A stretch of 64,000 nucleotides of DNA. It comes from Nocardia sp. alder85J. GTDB lineage: Bacteria > Actinomycetota > Actinomycetes > Mycobacteriales > Mycobacteriaceae. The stretch is from positions 78,166-142,165 of the forward strand of contig NZ_JAIUCZ020000017.1 in assembly GCF_020176955.2 (NCBI RefSeq), written 5' to 3'. Under the pieces are notes generated by a model. The model saw nothing but the letters and a program-made list of their open reading frames with translations. It was not told the origin of the DNA and made no database searches. Positions 7,926-15,835 of this stretch are shown here, one piece after another (positions within the stretch are counted from its first letter, which is position 1; each line of letters starts with the position of its first letter). A program made the position numbers and the translations under genes.

Positions 7926-9212
7926 TCAGTGGAACTGGCCTTCTTCGGTCGAGCCCTTCAGCGCCGCGGTCGAGGTGTTCGGGTCGACCGTGGTGGCGAT
8001 GGTGTCGAAGTACCCGGCGCCGACCTCACGCTGGTGCTTGGTGGCGGTGTAGCCCCGCTCCTCGGCGGCGAACTCGCGCTCCTGCAACTCGACGTAGGCG
8101 GACATGCCCTCGCGGGCGTAGCCGTAGGCCAGGTCGAACATGCTGTAGTTCAGCGCGTGGAAGCCGGCCAGGGTGATGAACTGGAACTTGAAGCCCATGG
8201 CGCCCAGCTCACGCTGGAACTTCGCGATGGTGGCGTCGTCCAGGTGCTGCTTCCAGTTGAACGACGGCGAGCAGTTGTAGGACAGCAGCTGGTCGGGGAA
8301 CTCGCTCTTGACCGACTCGGCGAACTTGCGGGCCAGCTCCAGGTCCGGGGTGCCGGTCTCCATCCAGATCAGGTCGGAGTACGGCGCGTAGGCCTTGGCG
8401 CGGGCGATGCAGGGCTCGATGCCGTTGCGCAGGTGGTAGAAGCCCTCCGCGGTGCGCTCACCGGTGATGAATTCCTGGTCGCGCTCGTCGACGTCGGAGG
8501 TGATCAGGGTGGCGGCCTCGGCGTCGGTGCGCGCGATCACCACGGTGGGGGTGCCGGCCACGTCGGCGGCCAGGCGGGCGGAGGTCAGGGTGCGGATGTG
8601 CTGCGAGGTCGGGATCAGCACCTTGCCACCGAGGTGGCCGCACTTCTTCTCCGAGGCCAGCTGATCCTCCCAGTGGGTGCCGGCGGCGCCCGCGGCGATC
8701 ATGGCCTTCTGGAGTTCGTAGACGTTCAGGGCGCCACCGAAACCGGCCTCACCGTCGGCCACGATCGGGACCAGCCAGTTGTCGACCGAGGTGTCACCCT
8801 CGACGCGGGCGATCTCGTCGGCGCGCAGCAGCGCGTTGTTGATCCGGCGGACCACGGCCGGCACCGAGTTGGCCGGGTACAGCGACTGATCCGGGTAGGT
8901 GTGGCCGGAGAGGTTGGCGTCACCGGCGACCTGCCAGCCGGAGAGGTAGATGGCCTTCAGGCCGGCGCGCACCTGCTGCACGGCCATGTTGCCGGTGAGG
9001 GCGCCGAGCGCGTTGATGTAGTCCTCGGAGTTGACCTGCTCCCACAGGATCTCGGCGCCACGGCGAGCCAGCGTGTGCTCCTCGACGACCGAACCCTGGA
9101 GCTTCACGACCTGCTCGGGCGTGTAGTTGCGGGTGATGCCCTTCCACCGCGGGTTGGTGTCCCAATCCTGCTGGATTTCCGCAGCGGTCTTGGGGGTGCC
9201 GACGTTCGACAT
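7926..9212 (-). CDS. aceA: Isocitrate lyase
   Basis: Glyoxylate-cycle enzyme of 428 residues that splits isocitrate into glyoxylate and succinate; also usable as methylisocitrate lyase in relatives. The active-site loop KKCGH lies at 189-193 with the general-acid Cys191. The metal/substrate segments VADGEAGFGG, IARTDAEAA and NCSPSFNW are present, and the length matches the short ICL1 form. The start is the ATG behind TAGGAG; in-frame extension upstream is non-coding. The nearly 560-base upstream region is shared with a divergent lipase gene and carries candidate CRP/GlxR and RamB-type sites. Confidence 0.98.
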   Translation of the reverse strand: MSNVGTPKTAAEIQQDWDTNPRWKGITRNYTPEQVVKLQGSVVEEHTLARRGAEILWEQVNSEDYINALGALTGNMAVQQVRAGLKAIYLSGWQVAGDANLSGHTYPDQSLYPANSVPAVVRRINNALLRADEIARVEGDTSVDNWLVPIVADGEAGFGGALNVYELQKAMIAAGAAGTHWEDQLASEKKCGHLGGKVLIPTSQHIRTLTSARLAADVAGTPTVVIARTDAEAATLITSDVDERDQEFITGERTAEGFYHLRNGIEPCIARAKAYAPYSDLIWMETGTPDLELARKFAESVKSEFPDQLLSYNCSPSFNWKQHLDDATIAKFQRELGAMGFKFQFITLAGFHALNYSMFDLAYGYAREGMSAYVELQEREFAAEERGYTATKHQREVGAGYFDTIATTVDPNTSTAALKGSTEEGQFH

Positions 9213-9327
9213 CTTGACTCCTACTTCTCGTCGTGCCCCATGTCCGAACCTCGCGACCGTCGACTGCGCGGTTGCTGGGCGGTCGGCGCGGCGGCGCTGC
9301 CCGGTGTCCGAACTCTGCTGGAGCGGC

Positions 9328-9466
9328 AATTTGCAGGCTTGCTAGGCCCTTCTGTTGTACTTCAACACGATGGCACAGGAAAAAATGGCCGTCCACCTGT
9401 TGCAAGTGCGAATGCGAGCTAGCTTTGACGACCCCTTTGCCAATCCTGTTAAATTTGCGGATTGCT
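9328..9466. promoter_or_regulatory. Paired AATTTGC-TTGCT elements upstream of aceA
   Basis: Two copies of AATTTGC followed after 4 or 3 bases by TTGCT, at 9328-9343 and 9452-9466, lie 116 and 240 bases upstream of aceA. A TTTGCCAA lies between them at about 9436. These resemble the TTTGC/GCAAA half sites described for RamB and PrpR, and a RamB gene is encoded at 38510. Binding is inference. Within 9213-9769 I see no gene, only this control region. Confidence 0.4.
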
Positions 9467-9577
9467 TGCTCGCCTCAAATCTACTCGCTGGTAGCGCTGA
9501 CGTGCGGTTTTGCGTAACGGTCGTACTGTTTTCGTGACCGTCGGCACTGTCCGATTTCCGCTCGCGAAGATCGGCAT

Positions 9578-9593
9578 TGTGAGGACGTTCACA
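9578..9593. promoter_or_regulatory. CRP/GlxR-type site TGTGA-N6-TCACA
   Basis: TGTGAGGACGTTCACA matches the CRP/GlxR consensus TGTGANNNNNNTCACA at every fixed position. It lies 177 bases upstream of the lipase start and 366 bases upstream of aceA. GlxR is known to act on glyoxylate-cycle genes in Corynebacterium; which of the two divergent genes responds here is unknown. Confidence 0.65.
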
Positions 9594-9769
9594 GCCGATT
9601 ATGTCCATTCGGACTGTGCGCCAAGCCACGGTTGCACTCCTTCAAACTGTGCGCAGAGCACAATTCTAACCCTGGCCGCGAGCCACCCCGGCGGCACGGC
9701 GACCGATTGGTCCGCTTTTCCCGCACGACGCGTGATACTGAGCTGGACAACCGTGCAAGAAGGAGAACG

Positions 9770-10912
9770 ATGCGGAACCTGTCGACCGCCGCGACGGCCC
9801 TCGCGGCCGCGGCGCTGCTGGCCACCGGACTGTCCACGCTGTCGCCGACGGCGGCCGCCGATCCGGGGACCGTGACCGAGGTGCTGCCGCTGCCGGCCGC
9901 GGCGACGCTGCCCGGCTCGGCCGACGCCCACCGCATCCTCTACCGGACCACGACCGCGGCTGACGCGCCGACCGTGGCGAGCGCGGCGGTCTACTTCCCG
10001 CCGGGCGCGCCCCCGGCCGGCGGCTGGCCGGTGATCGCCTGGGCGCACGGGACCATCGGCCTCGGCGACGAGTGCGCGTACAGCATCGCCGGACCGGCCG
10101 CGACCGATCGCGACTGGGCCTACCTGGGCGCCTGGCTGAAGCAGGGCTACGCGATCGTCGCCGCGGACTACGCCGGGCTCGGCACCGGCGGCGACCATCC
10201 CTACCTCAACGGCCGGGTGGAGGCCCACAACGTGGTCGACGCGGTGAAGGCGGCCACCGGCGAATGGGACACGCTGTCGCACCGCTGGGTGGTGGTCGGC
10301 CAGTCCCAGGGCGCCGGCGCGGCCGTGACCACCGCGCGCTACGCCACCGCATACGGCGGACCGGGTCTCGACTACCGGGGCGCGGTCGCCACCGGGACCC
10401 CGGCCTACATCGAGGACGTCGTGACCCTGCTCGGCCCCGGCATGCCGCCGGTCGCGGTCGGGCCGGGCACCACCGCCTACCTGCTGTACATCCTCAACGG
10501 CCTGCGCACCACCTACCCGAACCTGAACATCGACTCCTACCTCACGGATACCGGCCGCTACTGGGTCGATCACGCGCACGGCTCGTGCCTGCTGCCGCTG
10601 GAGGCGGAACTGCACGACCGCAAGGTGATCGGCGGCGACCTGTTCAGCCGCCCGCTGTCCGAACTCCCCGACGCCCACACCCTGCTGCACGACTACCTGG
10701 GCCTGCCGGAGACCGGCTACGACCGGCCGCTGTTCCTCGGCCAGGGCCTCCAGGACACCGATGTGCTCACCCCCGAGACGCTGCGCTTCATCGCGGTGCT
10801 GACCGCCAACGGCCAGCCGGTGACGGCCCGGACCTACCCCACCGATCACAGCGGGACCGTCAACGCCTCGCTGGTCGACTCGGAGCCGTTCGTGCGCGAC
10901 CTGTTCCGGTGA
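9770..10912 (+). CDS. Secreted lipase of the LIP (secretory lipase) family
   Basis: Exported alpha/beta hydrolase of 380 residues. A Sec signal peptide covers about residues 1-30, ending in an alanine-rich PTAAADP site. The mature part has the family pattern VIAWAHGTIG (oxyanion region), ADYAGLGTGG, and the nucleophile elbow VVVGQSQGAGAAV with Ser in GQSQG. A candidate acid is in GLQDTDVLTP and the histidine in TDHSGT. LIP-family enzymes hydrolyse triacylglycerols or polyester-like substrates. The start is the ATG behind AAGGAGAACG. Divergent from aceA, which could link fat hydrolysis to the glyoxylate cycle. Confidence 0.9.
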   Translation: MRNLSTAATALAAAALLATGLSTLSPTAAADPGTVTEVLPLPAAATLPGSADAHRILYRTTTAADAPTVASAAVYFPPGAPPAGGWPVIAWAHGTIGLGDECAYSIAGPAATDRDWAYLGAWLKQGYAIVAADYAGLGTGGDHPYLNGRVEAHNVVDAVKAATGEWDTLSHRWVVVGQSQGAGAAVTTARYATAYGGPGLDYRGAVATGTPAYIEDVVTLLGPGMPPVAVGPGTTAYLLYILNGLRTTYPNLNIDSYLTDTGRYWVDHAHGSCLLPLEAELHDRKVIGGDLFSRPLSELPDAHTLLHDYLGLPETGYDRPLFLGQGLQDTDVLTPETLRFIAVLTANGQPVTARTYPTDHSGTVNASLVDSEPFVRDLFR

Positions 10913-10971
10913 GCCACTTCCGATCGGCCGCGGTCGCGCGGCAGCGACCCGTTCCGGCGAGCCGCCGCCGG

Positions 10972-13884
10972 TCAGTCGCGGTCGCGCAGTAGCGCCCAGA
11001 TCCGGTCGGCGGTCATCGGCAGTTCGTACGGCCGCACCCCGACGGCGTCGCGGACGGCATTGGCCAGCGCGGGGGCGACCGGGTTGTACGGGGATTCGCT
11101 CATCGACTTCGCGCCGAGCGGGCCGAGCGCGTCCACGGTGCCGGCGAAGTACACCTCGGTGATCGGCAGATCGGCCAGCTGCGGAATGTGGTAGTGGCGC
11201 AGGGTTCTCGTGGTGACGATGCCCTGTTCCACCCGCATGTCCTCGTACAGCGCGCTGCCGACGGCCTGGGCCGCGCCGCCTTCGACCTGGCCACGGCACT
11301 GCCGCCGGTCGAGCACCGTACCGGCGTCGGCGGCCTGGACCGATTGCAGGATCCGGACCGCGCCGGTGTCGACGTGCACCGCCACCCGGACGGCGTGCAC
11401 GTTGAACGACACCGAGCGCGGGGTGCCGTCGTGTTCGGCGGTGGCGCGCAGCGGCCCGGCGGCCAGCAGTTCGCGCGCGGTGAGCAGGCGCTCCCCGCAG
11501 CGCACCCCCTCGGCCTCCAGGGTGCCGTCGCGGCGGCTGAGCGCGGCGGCGCGCGCCAGGATCTGCCGCTCCAGCCGCTGGCAGGCGGTGTGAACGGCCT
11601 TGCCCGCCACCACGATTCCGGTGGAGCCGAAGGCGCCGGTGTCGTACTCGGTGACATCGGTGTCGGCGTGCCGCAGCCGGATCCGGCTCACGTCGGTGCC
11701 CAGCGCGGCGGCCGCCAGCCGGGCGTGCACGGTGGTGGTCCCGTTTCCGAATTCGGCTGTGCCGACCCGGATCTCGTAATCACCGTCGCACAGCAGCACG
11801 GCCTCGGCGGTGGCGCGGTGGCCGCGCGGCGGGATGGTGGCGATCATGGCGGCGGCCATCCCCTCACCGACCCGCCAGCGGCCGCCGGCCGGTGGCCGCA
11901 CCCCGTTGCCCCGGCGCAGCGCCGCTTCGGCCAGATCCAGGCACTGGTCCAATCCGTAACTGCCGAAACCGATGTCGTCGGCGTGCCCGCAGTCGCCGCC
12001 GACCAGCGCATCGCCCGGGACGACCACATTGCGGCGGCGGAAGTCGAACGGGTCGATGTCCAGCCGCCGGGCCAGCTCGTCCAGCGCCGATTCCAGCGCG
12101 AAACCGACCTGCCCCAGGCCGTAACCGCGGAACGCGCCCGAGGGCAGGTTGTTGGTGTAGACGGCGCGGCCGTCGATCCGCTTGTGCGGGCACCGATACA
12201 GCGCGACCGATTCGCTGACCGAATGGAAAAGCACTCCGGCACTGTGGTTTCCGTAGGCGCCGGCATCGGAGAGGACGTCGACGGCCAGCGCGGTCAGCCG
12301 GCCCCCGGCATCGGCGCCCACGGTCACCGCCACCCGCATCGGATGCCGGCAGGGCGCGGCGGTGAACTGCTCGGAACGGGTGAACTCGTACTGCACCGGA
12401 TGTCCGGTGCGCAGCACCGCCAGCGCCACCAGATCCTCGGTGAGCATCTCCTGTTTGGCCCCGAATCCGCCGCCGACGCGGGCCGCGAACACCCGGATCC
12501 GGTTGCGGGGCAGGTCGAATATCCGGCACAGCTCGTCGCGCACCAGGAACGGCACCTGGGTGCTGGTGCGGATCACCAGCCGACCGGCGTCGTCGATCCA
12601 GCCGATACTGCCGTGCGTCTCCAGGTGCACGTGCTGCACCCGCGGGGTCTGCCACACCCCGGTCACCACCGCGGCGGCCTCGGCCAGCCCGGCATCGAGA
12701 TCACCGGCGTGACCGTGCACCTCGGCCACCAGATTGCGCCGGGTGTCGGCGATGCGGGCCGCGGACGTCTTGTCGCCGTGCAGTTTCGGCGCCTCCGGGC
12801 GCAGCGCCGCCTCCGGGTCGAAGACCGCGGGCAGCCGCTCGTACTCCACCCGGATCGCCCGGCAGGCCGCGCGTGCGGTGGCCGGTGAATCGGCGACCAC
12901 CGCTGCCACCCGCTGACCGGCGAACCGGACCACGCGATCGAGTATCACGGTGTCGTCCGGATCGTCGGCGCGCAGTTCGTGCCGCGCGGTCGAGAAGGCG
13001 AAGGCGGGACTGTCGTCGGCGGTGAGCACCAGGTGCACACCCGGGATCGCCGTGGCGGCCGTGGCATCGATCGAGAGGATCAGGGCGTGCGGGTGCGGGC
13101 TCGTCAGCACCGCCAGGTGCAGAACCGCCGATGGCGGGGCGTCTTGGTTGTACACCGACGGCCCCTCGACGTGGTTCACCGACGGGTCCTCACCGTGGTT
13201 CTCCGGCGAGCCCCCACCGTGACTGCCCGGCGAGCCCTCACCGTAACTCCCCGGCAGGCCGTCACAGTGGGTCACCGGCGGACGGTCACCGTTGTACGCC
13301 GACGGGCCCCCACCGTGGTTCACCGACGACGAGGCATCACGAGGACTCGGTGGCGCGAACAGGGGTGCCGCTGCGGTATCGAAGGTGAACGGCTCGGCCC
13401 CGGCGACGATCCGCAGCGCCTGCGGGGTGGGCGGTGGCGCCGGCTCCTCGGCGGCGACGTCGAGCACCGCGGCCGCGATGGGACGATATCCGGTGCAGCG
13501 GCACAGATTTCCCTTCAATCGGTCCGGCAGCTCGGCCGCGGTGACACCCTCCCGAACCAGCTCGCTCGCGGTGACCACCATGCCCGCGGTGCAGAATCCG
13601 CACTGGAACGCCCCCGCCGCGGCGAACCGCTGCTGCACCGGATGCGGATCCTCGGCGGTGCCGAGCCCGGCGGCGGTGGTGACGCTGCGCCCCTCGGCAC
13701 GATAGGCCGGATACAGGCAGGAATGCACGGCCGCACCGTCGACCAGTACCGTGCAGGCGCCGCAGTCCCCGGCGTCGCACCCCTTCTTGACCGCGAACCG
13801 CCCCTGCTCCCGCAGCAGTGTGCGCAGGCACTGCCCCGGCCGCGGGCGGACTTCGATCGCCGTGCCGTCCACCTCGAATTTCAC
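10972..13884 (-). CDS. xdhA: Xanthine dehydrogenase: fused 2Fe-2S and molybdopterin subunit
   Basis: 970-residue molybdenum hydroxylase chain. Residues 1-150 hold two 2Fe-2S clusters (KKGCDAGDCGACTVLVDG; QCGFCTAG and NLCRCTGYRP). The molybdopterin domain follows, with GGGFGAKQE, AFRGYGLGQVGFALESALDEL and the C-terminal ESPYNPVAPALANAV holding the presumed catalytic Glu. The usual GQG in the EFGNGTT segment is GNG. Between PFTFDTAAAPLF and LHLAVLTSPHPHA sits an insert of eight 8-residue repeats (187-250). The GTG start overlaps the stop of the FAD subunit by four bases. Purine role is inferred from nearby HIU hydrolase, OHCU decarboxylase and XdhC; the exact substrate is not proven. Confidence 0.9.
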   Translation of the reverse strand: MKFEVDGTAIEVRPRPGQCLRTLLREQGRFAVKKGCDAGDCGACTVLVDGAAVHSCLYPAYRAEGRSVTTAAGLGTAEDPHPVQQRFAAAGAFQCGFCTAGMVVTASELVREGVTAAELPDRLKGNLCRCTGYRPIAAAVLDVAAEEPAPPPTPQALRIVAGAEPFTFDTAAAPLFAPPSPRDASSSVNHGGGPSAYNGDRPPVTHCDGLPGSYGEGSPGSHGGGSPENHGEDPSVNHVEGPSVYNQDAPPSAVLHLAVLTSPHPHALILSIDATAATAIPGVHLVLTADDSPAFAFSTARHELRADDPDDTVILDRVVRFAGQRVAAVVADSPATARAACRAIRVEYERLPAVFDPEAALRPEAPKLHGDKTSAARIADTRRNLVAEVHGHAGDLDAGLAEAAAVVTGVWQTPRVQHVHLETHGSIGWIDDAGRLVIRTSTQVPFLVRDELCRIFDLPRNRIRVFAARVGGGFGAKQEMLTEDLVALAVLRTGHPVQYEFTRSEQFTAAPCRHPMRVAVTVGADAGGRLTALAVDVLSDAGAYGNHSAGVLFHSVSESVALYRCPHKRIDGRAVYTNNLPSGAFRGYGLGQVGFALESALDELARRLDIDPFDFRRRNVVVPGDALVGGDCGHADDIGFGSYGLDQCLDLAEAALRRGNGVRPPAGGRWRVGEGMAAAMIATIPPRGHRATAEAVLLCDGDYEIRVGTAEFGNGTTTVHARLAAAALGTDVSRIRLRHADTDVTEYDTGAFGSTGIVVAGKAVHTACQRLERQILARAAALSRRDGTLEAEGVRCGERLLTARELLAAGPLRATAEHDGTPRSVSFNVHAVRVAVHVDTGAVRILQSVQAADAGTVLDRRQCRGQVEGGAAQAVGSALYEDMRVEQGIVTTRTLRHYHIPQLADLPITEVYFAGTVDALGPLGAKSMSESPYNPVAPALANAVRDAVGVRPYELPMTADRIWALLRDRD
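13135..13326 (-). repeat. Eight 24-bp tandem repeats inside xdhA
   Basis: 192 bases made of eight in-frame, diverged 24-bp units encoding octapeptides of the kind SVNHGGGP, SAYNGDRP, PVTHCDGL, PGSYGEGS, PGSHGGGS, PENHGEDP, SVNHVEGP and SVYNQDAP. Period and frame are preserved, so copy-number change would not break the gene. Confidence 0.9.
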
Positions 13885-15038
13885 GGCAGCTCCCCCCGCA
13901 GTTCCGCCAGCACCTCACCGGCGAGCACCGTACTGACGTGCCGGCGCCAGGCCGGGGTACCGTGCGGATCGTCGAACCAGAGGCCGCGATCCAGGTCCAG
14001 AATGGTTGCCACCAGTTCGCCATCGGCAGGGACAGCGCCGAATTCGAGCACCACCGGCCGGACCGTCGCCGCACTGAGCGTGATCACACAGCGTCCGTCG
14101 GCGTCACGACGGCCCATCACCACCGCACCGGAACGACCCAGCGGCGCCAGCGCGATCTTACGAAAAGCCGTGCGGGAGCATAGTTTCGCCGCCTCGATCC
14201 GGATCGAGCGCAACACCTCACCGGGCAGCAGCACGGTCGTCCCCGGCCCGGTGACGAAGTGTGCCAACGGAATCGAGCGATCGCCACCATCCGGCTGCCA
14301 CACCACAGCCGTCCCGTCCAGCGCCACCAGCGCGGCCAGCACGGCGCCGGCGGGCAGCCCGAGGCAGACGTTCCCACCCACCGTCGCGGCGCGGCGGATC
14401 TTGTACGAGGCCAGCAGCGCCCGGCAGGCCTGCGGAAACAGCGCGGCAGCAGTCCATGCCGCGGGCATCGGCGTACCGGTCCGCGTTCCATCCGTCTCGG
14501 ACGACCCCGCGGAACGTACCGCCCCGGCCGGAACACCGGAATGCGCTCCGGCCCCGGCGAATGTAGCGGCAGGATCGCCGTGCTCCGAGAATCCGGCGGA
14601 ATTCGGCTCTGCCTCAATCGAATTACCGAATCTTGCCGCCATCGAGGCTGCCGGGGCAGGCGGCGACGGCACCGGCTTCGGCGTGCCGTTGCGGGATTCC
14701 GCAGGTGTCGCGGTGCCGTTGGACGACGTCGCAGACCTCGCCGCGGCGGGTTCCGGGAATTCGACGGCCGGCGGACCGGCCACGGCGGTGGCGGGCTCCG
14801 GCCCCGCGGCCGCGTCCAGTTCGGCGAGGGTGCAGGTGGCCGCGATCTCCAGGCCGGCGGCGGTGACGGTGAGGGCGGGCCAGCCCAGGGTGGTGATGTC
14901 CACCAGGCGTTCGAGCCGGTCCTGCGGCTCCGAGAACAGCCAGGTGCCGCCGGCCAGAATCGCCGAATTCGGGCTCAGCACATCGAGATCGGCCCGCTCG
15001 CGGGCCACCACCACCTCGCGGATCGTGTCCAGATCCAT
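13881..15038 (-). CDS. xdhB: Xanthine dehydrogenase FAD-binding subunit with long insert
   Basis: 385-residue FAD subunit that passes electrons from the Fe-S clusters to FAD and NAD. The FAD-binding start is AILAGGTWLFSEPQDRLERLVDI and the second loop is RRAATVGGNVCLGLPAG; the C-terminal CO-dehydrogenase flavoprotein domain follows. Relatives are usually about 280-290 residues; the excess is one Ala/Pro/Ser/Gly-rich insert at roughly 78-193, between LAELDAA and WTAAALFPQACRALLA. I chose MDLDTIREVVVARERADL as start because it matches the family N-terminus; an ATG at 15158 is in frame. First gene of the pair, overlapping xdhA by GTGA. Confidence 0.88.
   Translation of the reverse strand: MDLDTIREVVVARERADLDVLSPNSAILAGGTWLFSEPQDRLERLVDITTLGWPALTVTAAGLEIAATCTLAELDAAAGPEPATAVAGPPAVEFPEPAAARSATSSNGTATPAESRNGTPKPVPSPPAPAASMAARFGNSIEAEPNSAGFSEHGDPAATFAGAGAHSGVPAGAVRSAGSSETDGTRTGTPMPAAWTAAALFPQACRALLASYKIRRAATVGGNVCLGLPAGAVLAALVALDGTAVVWQPDGGDRSIPLAHFVTGPGTTVLLPGEVLRSIRIEAAKLCSRTAFRKIALAPLGRSGAVVMGRRDADGRCVITLSAATVRPVVLEFGAVPADGELVATILDLDRGLWFDDPHGTPAWRRHVSTVLAGEVLAELRGELP
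14460..14807 (-). repeat. Low-complexity insert in xdhB
   Basis: About 116 codons rich in Ala, Pro, Ser, Gly and Glu with weak internal repetition (NGTATPAESRNGTPKP, AGAGAHSGVPAGAV). It interrupts the FAD domain at a loop position and has no counterpart in ordinary XdhB proteins. Confidence 0.7.
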
Positions 15039-15191
15039 GCGATCACCCGCTTCCGCCCGAGCCACGACAGATTCGGTCACCGGCCCGTCCGACCGAGCCG
15101 GTTCCGCCTCCACCTTAGAAGCCAATGGTTGCGCCGAGGTTGCGGAACATCCCGGCACGTTGCGACGGCGTTACCCGGGAGCAGCGAAAAT

Positions 15192-15255
15192 CTAGCAGCG
15201 CTAGACAAGCCGGCCGACCGTAGCCTACAGTCGCTACATCAACTAGCACTGCTAG
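15192..15255. promoter_or_regulatory. Two near-identical palindromic operators around a promoter
   Basis: CTAGCAGCGCTAG (15193-15205) and CTAGCACTGCTAG (15243-15255) are 13-base palindromes with centres exactly 50 bases apart. Between them TAGACA and, 18 bases on, TACAGT form a plausible promoter for the downstream DUF1772 gene. The first palindrome is also 154 bases from the divergent xdhB start. The form suits a TetR-type dimeric repressor, but no such gene is adjacent. Confidence 0.6.
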
Positions 15256-15281
15256 ATATTCGAGCACCGAAGGAGCCCGAC

Positions 15282-15758
15282 ATGCTCACCACCCTCGGCC
15301 AGATCGCCGCCGCCGTAGCAGTTCTCGCCAATGCCGTCGTCTACGGCACCGACGCCTGCGCGGCCCTGATCATGCGGTCGTCCTACCGCAAACTCGACGA
15401 TGCGACCCTGACCACGGTGGCCGGTTGGGGCCATTACTACGGCGATCGCCGCATGCCGGTCTTCGGGATCAGCGGTGTCGTCACCACCGTGCTCACCCTC
15501 GTCCTGGCGGTGAGCGCCGGGCAGATCGGCGCGGCCGTCGGCGCGGGCATCGCGCTGGCCGCCCTGCTGGCCTGGCTCGGCTTCTACGCCCGGGTGGCCG
15601 CGCCGGTGAACACCGCTCAGAAGGCAGCGGCCCGCACCGGCGTCACCCCCGCGAACGCCCGTGCGCTGCAAGACAAGTGGGACAGCATCCTCGGCTTCCG
15701 GGTCGGCCTGCAAGCCGTCGCGCTGGCCGGCCTCCTCACCGCCCTCGCCCTGCTCTGA
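15282..15758 (+). CDS. DUF1772 family membrane protein
   Basis: 158 residues with four predicted membrane segments (near 1-25, 58-78, 82-105 and 138-158) and the DUF1772 features NTAQKAAA and LQDKWDSILGFRVGLQ. DUF1772 proteins, which include anthrone-oxygenase-like members, are often controlled by neighbouring TetR regulators and linked to stress or small aromatic compounds; function here is unknown. ATG start behind AAGGAG. Its promoter lies between two CTAGCANTGCTAG-type palindromes. It is convergent with mtnK. Confidence 0.8.
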   Translation: MLTTLGQIAAAVAVLANAVVYGTDACAALIMRSSYRKLDDATLTTVAGWGHYYGDRRMPVFGISGVVTTVLTLVLAVSAGQIGAAVGAGIALAALLAWLGFYARVAAPVNTAQKAAARTGVTPANARALQDKWDSILGFRVGLQAVALAGLLTALALL

Positions 15759-15835
15759 ACTCCGAAACAGCATGCGCCGCAGTCGAGCCCACGTGACACC
15801 GCCGGTATCGAGCACATCGGCCCGACCGGCCGCCG

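Noticed and set aside
13135..13326. Possible CRISPR or non-coding repeat array in xdhA
   Set aside because: Units are contiguous without spacers, have a 24-base in-frame period and are continuous with the coding sequence.
14041..14100. CRP-like GTGATCACAC inside xdhB
   Set aside because: It lacks the N6-spaced TGTGA/TCACA form and lies within coding sequence.
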